A stretch of 64,000 nucleotides of DNA. It comes from Winogradskyella forsetii. GTDB lineage: Bacteria; Bacteroidota; Bacteroidia; Flavobacteriales; Flavobacteriaceae. Position 1 is the first letter of the stretch. Each line of letters starts with the position of its first letter. The translations under genes and the position numbers were made by a program. The stretch spans positions 2,506,001 to 2,570,000 of the forward strand of contig NZ_CP053348.1 in assembly GCF_013394595.1 (NCBI RefSeq). Direction: 5' to 3'. Of this stretch, positions 55,784 through 63,476 are shown piece after piece. Under the pieces are notes generated by a model. The model searched no databases. It saw only the letters and a list, made by a program, of their open reading frames with translations, and was not told the origin of the DNA.

Positions 55784-56113
55784 ATGGAACAACAAAAATT
55801 AAACCCAGCTATTGTTTATGTATTAGCTATTATTGGATTACTATGCTGCTGTATTGGAGGCGCTGGAGTTTTACTTGCAGGACCTGCATTTTTAATCGCC
55901 CAAAGTGGTTTAAAAAAAGCGAGCCAAAATCCAGAGGATTATGATCAAAGTAGTGTAAAAGCTATGAATACCGCCAAAATTGTGGCGCTTGTAATCTTAA
56001 TTATAAATGTGGTTTACTTAATAATGACAGTCTATAGAATATATACTGTTGGTTGGGACGAATTAATGAGACAATCCCAAGAAATGATGGAACAATGGCA
56101 ACAAAACCAATAG
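55784..56113 (+). CDS. CCC-motif small membrane protein (DUF4190-like)
   Basis: 109 residues with two membrane segments; the first carries a triple Cys (GLLCCCIGGAGVLLAGPAF), the second is IVALVILIINVVYLIMTVY. The C-terminal tail is Gln-rich (QSQEMMEQWQQNQ). Such proteins are widespread in Bacteroidota, often beside DUF2752 genes as here (12-bp gap). No known function. A strong bidirectional terminator follows. Confidence 0.85.
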   Translation: MEQQKLNPAIVYVLAIIGLLCCCIGGAGVLLAGPAFLIAQSGLKKASQNPEDYDQSSVKAMNTAKIVALVILIINVVYLIMTVYRIYTVGWDELMRQSQEMMEQWQQNQ

Positions 56114-56130
56114 TTTAATCTTAATAACAC

Positions 56131-56166
56131 AAAAAGCGATTTTCAATTAAGAAAATCGCTTTTTTT
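56131..56166. terminator. Bidirectional terminator between the CCC-motif gene and rocD
   Basis: A 14-bp perfect stem (AAAAAGCGATTTTC with GAAAATCGCTTTTT) with a 6-nt loop and T-runs on both strands. Confidence 0.88.
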
Positions 56167-56183
56167 ATAAATTAAAATTTCTA

Positions 56184-57461
56184 TTATTCAAATTCCTTTA
56201 AAGTCTTCGTGATTATGGAAACACAATCCAGTAACTGATCTTTGGTCATTACCAAAGGTGGTGCAAATCGAATAATATTACCATGGGTCGGTTTTGCCAA
56301 TAAACCGTTATCCCTTAATTTTAAGCAAATATTCCAAGCGGTATCGCTGTCTTCAGAATCGTTGATTAAAATAGCATTCAACAACCCTTTTCCTCGTACC
56401 GCATTAACGATAGAACTCGTTTCAATAAACTTAGAGAGTTCGCTTCTAAATAATTGTCCTAATTCTTCTGCATTGTTTGCTAAATTCTCCTCTTTAATGA
56501 CTTCTAAAGCTGCTATTGCGACTGCTGCTGCTACAGGGTTTCCACCAAAAGTACTTCCATGGTTTCCTGGTTGAATAACGTTCATTATACTATTATTGGC
56601 CAAAACCGCAGAAACAGGATAGGCACCACCAGACAAGGCTTTTCCTAAGATTAGGATATCTGGCTTAACTTCGGGAGTTCCCGAACAATGTTTATCCGCA
56701 CAACTGCAATTACCGCAAGTCGCTAATAAACGACCTGTTCTAGCAATACCTGTTTGTACTTCGTCTGCAATAAACAAAACATTATATTTTTCACATAATG
56801 CCTTTGCTTTTGACAAATAACCGTCACTTGGTACAAATACGCCAGCTTCGCCTTGAATTGGCTCAACCAAAAAACCAGCAACATTAGAATTACTTTTCAA
56901 GGTATGTTCTAAAGCTTCAAGATTATCGTAGTCAATTTTAATAAAGCCTTTGGTATAAGGTCCAAAGTTTTTACGTGCTACAGGATCATTACTAAATGAA
57001 ATGATAGTTGTGGTTCTTCCGTGAAAGTTATTTTCGCATACCACAATTTCGGCTTCATTCTCATCAATGCCTTTGACTTCGTAAGCCCATTTTCTACAGA
57101 TTTTCAAAGCAGTTTCTACGGCTTCTGCTCCAGTATTCATTGGTAAAAGCTTATCGAACTTAAAGGTTTCAGTTGCATATTTCTCAAACTTACCCAACAT
57201 GTCATTGTAAAATGCTCTCGATGTTAAGGTCAAGGTCTGTGCTTGGTTTGTCATTGCGTTCACAATCTTAGGATGACAATGTCCTTGGTTTACTGCTGAG
57301 TATGCAGAAAGGAAATCATAATATTTTTTTCCTTCCACATCCCATACATATACACCTTCTCCTCTACTCAAAACTACAGGTAGTGGATGGTAATTGTGCG
57401 CACCATATTTGTTTTCTAAATCTATCGCTTGCTGCGATGTTACTTGGTCTAAAACAGCCAT
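56184..57461 (-). CDS. rocD: Ornithine--oxo-acid aminotransferase
   Basis: A PLP enzyme converting ornithine and 2-oxoglutarate to glutamate-5-semialdehyde and glutamate in arginine/ornithine catabolism. 425 residues, class III aminotransferase fold: [57 protein letters not shown], and the PLP-binding Lys in [17 protein letters not shown]. Between RLLA and [10 protein letters not shown] there is a Cys-rich insertion ([17 protein letters not shown]) with four Cys, not seen in eukaryotic or Bacillus enzymes; it may bind a metal or form disulfides. Monocistronic in appearance. Confidence 0.93.
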   Translation of the reverse strand: MAVLDQVTSQQAIDLENKYGAHNYHPLPVVLSRGEGVYVWDVEGKKYYDFLSAYSAVNQGHCHPKIVNAMTNQAQTLTLTSRAFYNDMLGKFEKYATETFKFDKLLPMNTGAEAVETALKICRKWAYEVKGIDENEAEIVVCENNFHGRTTTIISFSNDPVARKNFGPYTKGFIKIDYDNLEALEHTLKSNSNVAGFLVEPIQGEAGVFVPSDGYLSKAKALCEKYNVLFIADEVQTGIARTGRLLATCGNCSCADKHCSGTPEVKPDILILGKALSGGAYPVSAVLANNSIMNVIQPGNHGSTFGGNPVAAAVAIAALEVIKEENLANNAEELGQLFRSELSKFIETSSIVNAVRGKGLLNAILINDSEDSDTAWNICLKLRDNGLLAKPTHGNIIRFAPPLVMTKDQLLDCVSIITKTLKEFE

Positions 57462-57774
57462 TTTAATTTAATTTAAGGTTTATGCCTTAGTAAAAGGCAC
57501 CGTTCAACATTGCTAACAATGCAAACATGAATAATTAAATCTCGCTTAGCGAGTTCCTTATCTACCTTTTTCCTTTCAGCCTTTGCTCACAGTAACTTTA
57601 GTGAAGATGTGAAGACCGAAAATTCAGCGTGGGAAAGAAATCATCCTTAGAGGTGTGCAAATTAATAAATATTCCTGTTGTATTGAAACATAATAAGGCC
57701 TTTTTCAATACCAGATTTATGAATTATTAAAAAGTATTTTATTGGCAAAACAAACTATTTCTAATTAATAAAAA
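57462..57774. other. Intergenic region upstream of rocD
   Basis: 313 bp between the rocD start and the end of the toxin remnant. It has a small hairpin (CTCGC-TTA-GCGAG, 57541-57553). Reading both strands I found no convincing gene or RNA. Confidence 0.45.
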
Positions 57775-58089
57775 CTACATATTGGTCTTCATAATGTCAA
57801 GCAAAGTCTAGGGGTTTTGCCTGTTGTCCTAAAAGGCATAGATTATAATTGATGTCTCAGTTGGTTTAAAATATATACTAAAGTTTCCAAGTGAAGAAAC
57901 TCGAATGTCCTTGAAGTCCGATTATTTATAAATAAAAGGTGTATTTGCAATTTCCTTTGTATGCTTGGTTACCAAACCAACTAATTTCTTTGAAAAGGAT
58001 GCTGATTTATTTCGGTTTACCCAATACTCCAGTATACCAACGAACTGTATATCTGCTGTTCTTGTCCAGATTACATTGCGTTGAGCCAT
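57775..58089 (-). pseudogene. RelE/ParE-type toxin remnant with three in-frame stops
   Basis: Read from ATG 58089 the frame begins MAQRNVIWTRTADIQFVG, continues GILEYWVNRNKSASFSKKL, and reaches TAA at 57922-57924 after 55 residues. In the same frame it resumes SDFKDIRVSSLGNFSIYF, then TAG (57829-57831) in IIIYAF-stop-DNRQNP, TAG (57808-57810), and a final TAG at 57775-57777. The order ILEYW, DFKDIRV, GNFSIYF, DNRQNP matches RelE/ParE toxins of about 95-105 residues; the AF-stop-DNRQNP stop sits where Trp (TGG) is usual. There is no frameshift, only nonsense changes, so decay may be recent or selected. Its start overlaps the antitoxin stop by 19 bp, as is usual for such pairs. Confidence 0.75.
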
Positions 58090-58313
58090 TCGAGATTCCG
58101 TTTATCCATTTCATGTTGGGAAATAAGTTCACCGTTTTTTACATCTTCTTCGCTCATTTGTAACATTAACTTTTGCTCATCGGTTAATGCTACTTTATCA
58201 GACTCTGAGGCACTAAAAGTTACAAGCTTATCAAGAGTTTCTAAAAATTCCTTATTTCTTATCGAAAGAATTTTTTCAATTAATCCGTTTCTAATTTTAT
58301 CTACATTAGCCAT
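58071..58313 (-). CDS. Putative type II antitoxin
   Basis: 80 residues from ATG 58313 (MANVDKIRNGLIEKILSIRN); a longer frame to 58364 adds a Lys/Asn-rich stretch with no family resemblance. The protein is helical and acidic, with SEEDVKNGELISQHEMDKRNLEWL near the C-terminus, which resembles toxin-binding tails of antitoxins paired with RelE/ParE toxins. The call rests mainly on position: the toxin remnant starts inside its last codons. The frame is intact, so it could still regulate itself or neutralise toxins encoded elsewhere. Confidence 0.7.
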   Translation of the reverse strand: MANVDKIRNGLIEKILSIRNKEFLETLDKLVTFSASESDKVALTDEQKLMLQMSEEDVKNGELISQHEMDKRNLEWLNAM

Positions 58314-58462
58314 CTTATTGGATTTTCTGTTTTTGCAAATTACAAATATTCTATTTGAATTCATATTAGTATTACTCCGAAATTTTTGAAGCTAATGACG
58401 ACATTTTTAATTACAACAAAACAATGTAGTAGATTACCAAAAAATTGAGCATAACAATTGGC

Positions 58463-58470
58463 TATATTTG
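58463..58470 (+). promoter_or_regulatory. Candidate distal -7 box (TATATTTG)
   Basis: Exact TAnnTTTG followed by C, with a TTG at 58445-58447. It lies about 175 bp before rlmD, so it would give a long leader or a short untranslated RNA. Confidence 0.3.
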
Positions 58471-58618
58471 CATAGTGGTCTATAATTCTTATTTGAATGA
58501 TCTGTTATTTGTGTGTGAAATTAGCTTTACAGCATTTTAAACGCTAATGGTTTGAACTAATTAAATTTTCAAATAATTATCAAATAGCCTTTCGTCTTAT
58601 CTATTTATAAAATAAAGA

Positions 58619-58626
58619 TATCTTTG
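58619..58626 (+). promoter_or_regulatory. Candidate -7 box (TATCTTTG) of rlmD
   Basis: Exact TAnnTTTG followed by C, 20 bp before the ATG at 58647. Confidence 0.55.
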
Positions 58627-58646
58627 CACCCAAATTAATTCAAAAA

Positions 58647-60098
58647 ATGCCAAAAAGAGAACGCAACAAATTTGTAAAACGCGGACAAATCATCGACATC
58701 TTAATTGAAGATTACGCTTTTGGTGGCAAAGGCATTGGGCGAATTCGCAATGAACATGGTGAATTTGTGGTTTTTGTACCCAATACCTTACCTGGTCAGT
58801 TGGTAAAAACCCAAATCAAAAAGACTAGCAAGAAATATGCGGAAGGAAAACTTTTTGAAGTCTTAAAATCGGCAGAAGATGAAATTGATATGCCATATCA
58901 AAGCATTCCTGGCGCGCCTTATATTAATTTACCCATTGAAAAACAGCATCAATATAAAAAGCAAAGTACCTTAGAATTATTTAAACGAATTGGTAAAGTC
59001 GCTGATATTGAAGACAAGTTTGACGAATTTGTCACCTCGCCTAACACCTTTCATTACCGTAATAAAATGGAATATGGTTTTTCTGCCATTGGTTATGATC
59101 ACGAATTGAAAACGGATGTTGATGAATTCACCTTAGGTTTTAAAAAACGTGGTACATGGTGGTGTGGCGATAATCTAAATAAAGATTCAGGCTTATTTGA
59201 TGCTGAATTCGAAAACCATCTTAAAGATATCAGAGCGTATTGCATTGAAACAGGATTAGCACCTTGGCATGCTCCAAAAAAGGAAGGCTTTTTTAGGTAT
59301 TTCGTGGTTCGAAAATCATATAAAACCAATCAGCTCTTATTTAATTTGGTAACTACATCTTACGATTTACCAAAATTTGATTTGGATAAATTCGCGAATT
59401 TTCTAGTAGAATTATTTGGAGATAGAGTTGCCGGACTGTTACACACTATAAATGATGAAGTCGGAGACCGAACCATAGCCACCACAGGACGTATTTCCCT
59501 AGTTTATGGTAATGACAAAATAGTTGAAGAATTATTTGGTTTAAATTTTGAAATCAGCATGAAAAGCTTTTTTCAAACGAACCCAAAATGTGCCGAAAAA
59601 CTCTATTCTAAAGTCGTCGATTACGCTCTAGAAAATAAAGATGCGGTTGACAATACCGTGGTCTTGGATTTGTTCTGTGGCACAGGAACTATTGGCCAAA
59701 TCATAGCCAACAAAGCCAAAAACACCAAAATTATTGGCGTAGACATTGTGGCTGCTGCCATTAAGGATGCTAAAGAAAACGCAAAAAGAAACAACATTGA
59801 AGGTTTGAAATTCTATGCTGCTGATGTTGGGAAATTTTTAAGTGAACACCCTGAATATATAAACAAAATAAGAACTCTAATTTTAGATCCTGCGAGAGCT
59901 GGAATTGCGCCTAAAACCCTTAAAAAAATAATAAACCTAAATGCAGAACGTTTGGTTTATGTATCTTGTAATCCTGCAACACAGGCAAGAGATACTGAGC
60001 AATTGATGGAAGCTGGTTATACGATTAAAAAACTCAGTTTGGTTGATCAATTTCCACATACTGCACATATTGAAACGGTTGTGCTTTTTGAGAAATAA
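58647..60098 (+). CDS. rlmD: 23S rRNA (uracil-5-)-methyltransferase RlmD-like
   Basis: A TrmA/RumA-family SAM-dependent methyltransferase that forms 5-methyluridine in rRNA. 483 residues: a TRAM domain at the N-terminus (about 8-70; GQIIDILIEDYAFGGKGIGR), the central domain with NKMEYGF, then the Rossmann fold with VLDLFCGTGTIGQI, LILDPARAG, and the catalytic Cys in YVSCNPATQARD. The N-terminal 4Fe-4S cysteines of E. coli RlmD are not evident, so RlmC or TrmA-like specificity cannot be excluded. The DUF6452-like gene follows after about 140 bp that contain a heptamer array. Confidence 0.9.
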   Translation: MPKRERNKFVKRGQIIDILIEDYAFGGKGIGRIRNEHGEFVVFVPNTLPGQLVKTQIKKTSKKYAEGKLFEVLKSAEDEIDMPYQSIPGAPYINLPIEKQHQYKKQSTLELFKRIGKVADIEDKFDEFVTSPNTFHYRNKMEYGFSAIGYDHELKTDVDEFTLGFKKRGTWWCGDNLNKDSGLFDAEFENHLKDIRAYCIETGLAPWHAPKKEGFFRYFVVRKSYKTNQLLFNLVTTSYDLPKFDLDKFANFLVELFGDRVAGLLHTINDEVGDRTIATTGRISLVYGNDKIVEELFGLNFEISMKSFFQTNPKCAEKLYSKVVDYALENKDAVDNTVVLDLFCGTGTIGQIIANKAKNTKIIGVDIVAAAIKDAKENAKRNNIEGLKFYAADVGKFLSEHPEYINKIRTLILDPARAGIAPKTLKKIINLNAERLVYVSCNPATQARDTEQLMEAGYTIKKLSLVDQFPHTAHIETVVLFEK

Positions 60099-60169
60099 TG
60101 AAAGAAAGCCTTAAGTATGAATAGAAATTTTTAAATAACCTAAAACTGAAGTCAGAAGACGGATGACCA

Positions 60170-60225
60170 AAGACTGAAGACTGAAGAATGAAGACTGAAG
60201 ACTGAAGACTGAAGACTGAAAATTG
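60170..60225 (+). repeat. Heptamer tandem array (AAGACTG, 8 units)
   Basis: Eight contiguous 7-bp units: AAGACTG x2, AAGAATG, AAGACTG x4, AAAATTG. It fills most of the space just before the TTG start of the DUF6452-like gene. Confidence 0.9.
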
Positions 60226-60237
60226 AAATAATTAAAT

Positions 60238-60864
60238 TTGAAACGACTACTGATTTTTATAAGTTTTATCACTCTAGCCATATTAAGCTTTAATTGCGAG
60301 CGTGATGATATATGTGCAGAAACGACTTCCACAACACCTCGATTAATTGTTGAATTCTATGATATTGATGATTTGGAAGTCTTAAAAAATGTGCCTAGAC
60401 TAACGGTTTATGGAGATGGTGTATTAGAATTAGATGAAGAAGGAAATCCCATAGAGCCTACGGTCCAATCTGATACATTAGTAGCAAAGTATAACGATGA
60501 CGATTCCTATGTATTTAATGTAAATACCAACACCTTGGCACTACCTTTATTAATTGAAGAGGAATCAACCGACAATTCAGCAAACACAATAACCATAAGA
60601 TACATTTTAGAAAAAGACACCAATTTACGTGTTGAAGATGACGACCTAACCACAAACTCCAACAAAGATATTTTGGTCATATCATATAGCACCGAGTTTG
60701 TTTATGTCTCAAGAGCTTGTGGTTACAAAAGCATATTTACAGAATTAAATGTCACAAGCGAATCCAATGATTCAGTGCCATGGATCGCAAATATTATTAT
60801 AGAAGAAAGCATTGAAAATACTGTTGAAAATGAAAACACAACACATGTACGCATCTATCATTAG
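60238..60864 (+). CDS. DUF6452-like protein
   Basis: 208 residues with an N-terminal signal segment (LLIFISFITLAILSFNC) and a Cys that could be lipidated, although Asn at -1 departs from the lipobox. ERDDICAETTSTTPRLIVEFYD is typical of a Bacteroidota family seen beside rlmD and a DUF6048-type gene, as here. The remainder is beta-rich; function unknown. The start is TTG 60238: an in-frame TAA at 60229 blocks a longer start and no early ATG keeps the signal. It overlaps the next gene by about 35 bp. Confidence 0.82.
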   Translation: MKRLLIFISFITLAILSFNCERDDICAETTSTTPRLIVEFYDIDDLEVLKNVPRLTVYGDGVLELDEEGNPIEPTVQSDTLVAKYNDDDSYVFNVNTNTLALPLLIEEESTDNSANTITIRYILEKDTNLRVEDDDLTTNSNKDILVISYSTEFVYVSRACGYKSIFTELNVTSESNDSVPWIANIIIEESIENTVENENTTHVRIYH

Positions 60865-61588
60865 AAGTGTAACAATATTGCTGTTGTTTTCTGCAATGGC
60901 TTTTGCGCAAGAGGAGAAAAAAACGGTTAAAGATACTTTAATTTACAAGCAAAAGTATGGTCTTAGGCTTGGAGCAGATATAAGCAAATTAGCACGAACT
61001 TTCCTAGATGATGACTATTCTGGTTTTGAAATCATGGGCGATTATCGTTTGACTAAACGTTTATATATTGCTGGTGAAATTGGCAATGAAGAACGCCTCC
61101 TAGAAACTGATTATTTAAATAATACCACAAAAGGTAGCTATTTTAAAGCTGGAGTGGATATGAATTTTTACAAAAACTGGCTCGATATGGAAAATATGAT
61201 TTATGTTGGTTTCCGGGTTGGCGCAAGTTCTTTTAGCCAAACCTTAAATAATTATACCATTTTTGATGTTTACAATCAATACTGGGGCGAGCAATTTACA
61301 GTTGATGAAGGCACAGAATATAATGGCTTATCAGCACTTTGGGTAGAGCTTCAAGTGGGATTAAAAGCGGAAGTGTTCAATAATTTTTTTGCTGGTGTTA
61401 ATGTGCAACTAAAAGTTTTACTTTCAGAGAAAGAGATTGATAATTACGAAAATCTCTATGTTCCTGGTTATAACAGAACCTACGACAGTAGTGCTTTCGG
61501 AGGAGGTTTTGGGTTTAACCTGTCTTATTTAGTACCCATCTTTAAGAAGGATAAGATTGTGATTCAAGAAAAGGAAGTTGAAGAATAA
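60830..61588 (+). CDS. DUF6048-like outer-membrane beta-barrel protein
   Basis: 252 residues from ATG 60830, with signal peptide SVTILLLFSAMAFAQ and a beta-barrel body (YGLRLGADISKLARTF, FKAGVDMNFYKNW, IYVGFRVGASSFSQ, LWVELQVGLKAEVFNNFFAG, FGFNLSYLVPIF). It follows the DUF6452-like gene with overlap, the usual order for this pair, so they probably act together in the envelope. Role unknown. ATG 60812 and 60845 are other possible starts. The heptamer array at 61640 begins about 50 bp after its stop. Confidence 0.83.
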   Translation: MKTQHMYASIIRSVTILLLFSAMAFAQEEKKTVKDTLIYKQKYGLRLGADISKLARTFLDDDYSGFEIMGDYRLTKRLYIAGEIGNEERLLETDYLNNTTKGSYFKAGVDMNFYKNWLDMENMIYVGFRVGASSFSQTLNNYTIFDVYNQYWGEQFTVDEGTEYNGLSALWVELQVGLKAEVFNNFFAGVNVQLKVLLSEKEIDNYENLYVPGYNRTYDSSAFGGGFGFNLSYLVPIFKKDKIVIQEKEVEE

Positions 61589-61639
61589 GAACTCAAATCA
61601 CAGATTATACAATCCAAATTCCAATTTAGTCATAGACCT

Positions 61640-61723
61640 AATTCTTGATTCCTGATTCCTGATTCTTGATTCCTGATTCTTGATTCCTGATTCTTGATTC
61701 CTGATTCTTGATTCCTGATTCTA
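61640..61723 (-). repeat. Heptamer tandem array (GATTCYT, about 12 units)
   Basis: Twelve 7-bp units alternating mostly GATTCCT and GATTCTT, giving a 14-bp higher-order period. On the minus strand the units read AGGAATC/AAGAATC, the same AAGNNNN layout as the 60170 array. It lies between two + strand genes. Confidence 0.92.
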
Positions 61724-61802
61724 ATCAAAAGAAATAACTTTACAACTCCTCTCCTTTACTTTCAAGAAAAATCCATATCTTTTCTTTATCAAAATCTTTC
61801 AT

Positions 61803-62342
61803 ATGCATAAAGACGATATTGCCGATTTAATTGACACTAAACATTCTGAATTGATTACTTGGTTAGAAAAACAACCCGACGACTCGTGGACGCAAGGACC
61901 AGAAGGCAAATGGACCACAGGCCAGCAAGTATTGCATTTATTACAGGGCATAGTTCCGCTCAACAATGCACTGAGCATGCCTAAATTTTTGTTGCGGTTA
62001 AAATTTGGAAAGGTAAATAGACCCGTTAGAGCATACGAAGCGATTGTTAAACGCTACCAAGAAAGGCTGTCAGATGCAAAAGGCAAAACTTATAAAGCGT
62101 CTCAAAACATGAAAGTTCCTAAACTGGCAGACAAACAATATCTTTTAAACCGATTGCAAACCGAAGAAAAGAAACTACAATACAAAACCAGGCGAATTAG
62201 CGATAAGAATTTAGACACCGTAGTTTTGCCGCATCCTTTAATGGGCAAAATGCCAGTTCGAGAACTAATTATGTGGACCGCCCATCATGTTGAGCATCAT
62301 ACTGAGATTTTGAAAAGCTCCTATTCAAATTTGAGCGACTAA
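61803..62342 (+). CDS. DinB family protein
   Basis: 179 residues of the DinB/YfiT four-helix-bundle type. Metal-ligand candidates are His in QQVLHLLQG and the cluster WTAHHVEHHTEIL near the C-terminus, the standard DinB pattern. Members are thought to be metal-dependent thiol transferases or stress proteins; no partner genes suggest a substrate. It is convergent with purC, with only 3 bp between their stops. Confidence 0.87.
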   Translation: MHKDDIADLIDTKHSELITWLEKQPDDSWTQGPEGKWTTGQQVLHLLQGIVPLNNALSMPKFLLRLKFGKVNRPVRAYEAIVKRYQERLSDAKGKTYKASQNMKVPKLADKQYLLNRLQTEEKKLQYKTRRISDKNLDTVVLPHPLMGKMPVRELIMWTAHHVEHHTEILKSSYSNLSD

Positions 62343-62345
62343 AAA

Positions 62346-63299
62346 CTAAACAACTTTCAAATACTCTAAAACATTACCCTCAATCCGACTCTGAATATCA
62401 GAGACATCTGCTTTTACAAATGTATCTCCTGTAATATTCTCATAAAGTTCGATATAGCGTTCGCTTACTGATTCAATATATTCATCACTCATAACAGGAA
62501 CGGATTGCCCCTCTAAGCCTTGGAAATCATTGGCAATCAACCATTGTCTTACAAATTCTTTAGACAATTGTTTTTGCGCCTCTCCTCTATCTTGACGCTC
62601 TTGGTAACCATCAGCATAGAAATAACGTGAAGAATCTGGTGTATGGATCTCGTCAATCAAAACAATTTTACCGTCCTTTGTTTTCCCGAATTCGTATTTT
62701 GTATCGCCTAAAATTAGCCCGCGATCTGCTGCGATCTCTGTTCCTCTTTGGAATAGTTTTCTGGTGTAATCTTCAAGAACATTATAATCTTCTTCAGACA
62801 CGATGCCTTTTTTCAAAATATCTTCTCGAGAAATATCCTCGTCATGATCGCCCATTTCAGCCTTTGTGGCTGGTGTGATAATAGGATTTGGAAATTTATC
62901 GTTTTCTTTCATGCCTTCTGGCATTGCAACGCCGCAAAGGATTCGTTTTCCTGCTTTATATTCACGAGCTGCATGACCAGACATATAACCACGAATCACC
63001 ATTTCCACTTTAAACGGTTCGCATAAATGCCCGACGGCGACATTAGGATCTGGCGTCGCCACCAACCAATTGGGCACCAAATCCTCAGTCGCTTTCATCA
63101 TCTTCGTTGCAATCTGATTTAAGATTTGCCCTTTATAAGGAATTCCTTTTGGCATCACCACATCAAAGGCACTTAAGCGATCAGTGGCAACCATGACCAA
63201 TTGTTCATCATTAATATTATAAACTTCCCTTACTTTTCCTTTATAAACACTTTTTTGATTTGGAAAATTGAAATTAGTGTCTGTTATGGTGTTTGACAT
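62346..63299 (-). CDS. purC: Phosphoribosylaminoimidazole-succinocarboxamide synthase
   Basis: SAICAR synthase of purine biosynthesis: CAIR, aspartate and ATP to SAICAR. 317 residues, the longer type of the family. [80 protein letters not shown] are diagnostic of PurC. The PhoH-like gene lies 177 bp upstream on the same strand; phoH next to purC is a familiar Bacteroidota order. Confidence 0.96.
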   Translation of the reverse strand: MSNTITDTNFNFPNQKSVYKGKVREVYNINDEQLVMVATDRLSAFDVVMPKGIPYKGQILNQIATKMMKATEDLVPNWLVATPDPNVAVGHLCEPFKVEMVIRGYMSGHAAREYKAGKRILCGVAMPEGMKENDKFPNPIITPATKAEMGDHDEDISREDILKKGIVSEEDYNVLEDYTRKLFQRGTEIAADRGLILGDTKYEFGKTKDGKIVLIDEIHTPDSSRYFYADGYQERQDRGEAQKQLSKEFVRQWLIANDFQGLEGQSVPVMSDEYIESVSERYIELYENITGDTFVKADVSDIQSRIEGNVLEYLKVV

Positions 63300-63476
63300 T
63301 ATTAGATTTAATTTTTTTGAATTTTTGCGGATTTCTTTTTTGAACGTATGGACAAGTCGCGAGTTCTCCGTCCCTTCATATTTGAATAAAAATTATAGTT
63401 TTCATTAATGTGGTCATACTATCAAATCATCATGTTTTTAAATTATGAGTTTTCCCCTTTGGGGAATTAAAGGGGA

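Larger units (their letters stand above)
58314..58646. other. Intergenic region between the antitoxin gene and rlmD
   Basis: 333 bp between divergent genes. Two TAnnTTTG boxes point toward rlmD: TATATTTG (58463-58470) and TATCTTTG (58619-58626). I see no small gene or RNA structure. Confidence 0.5.

Noticed and set aside
57462-57660. Possible small minus-strand peptide upstream of rocD
   Set aside because: The minus frames are interrupted by stops and show no conserved-looking motif.
57939-58163. 74-codon + strand open frame in the rocD-rlmD gap
   Set aside because: It is antisense to the toxin remnant and antitoxin end; the minus-strand reading gives RelE/ParE-like motifs while this one gives none.
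63454-63475. Hairpin CCCCTTT/AAAGGGG after the PhoH-like gene as a terminator
   Set aside because: The stem is GC-rich but has no U-tract on the minus strand, and alternative pairings compete; too weak to call.
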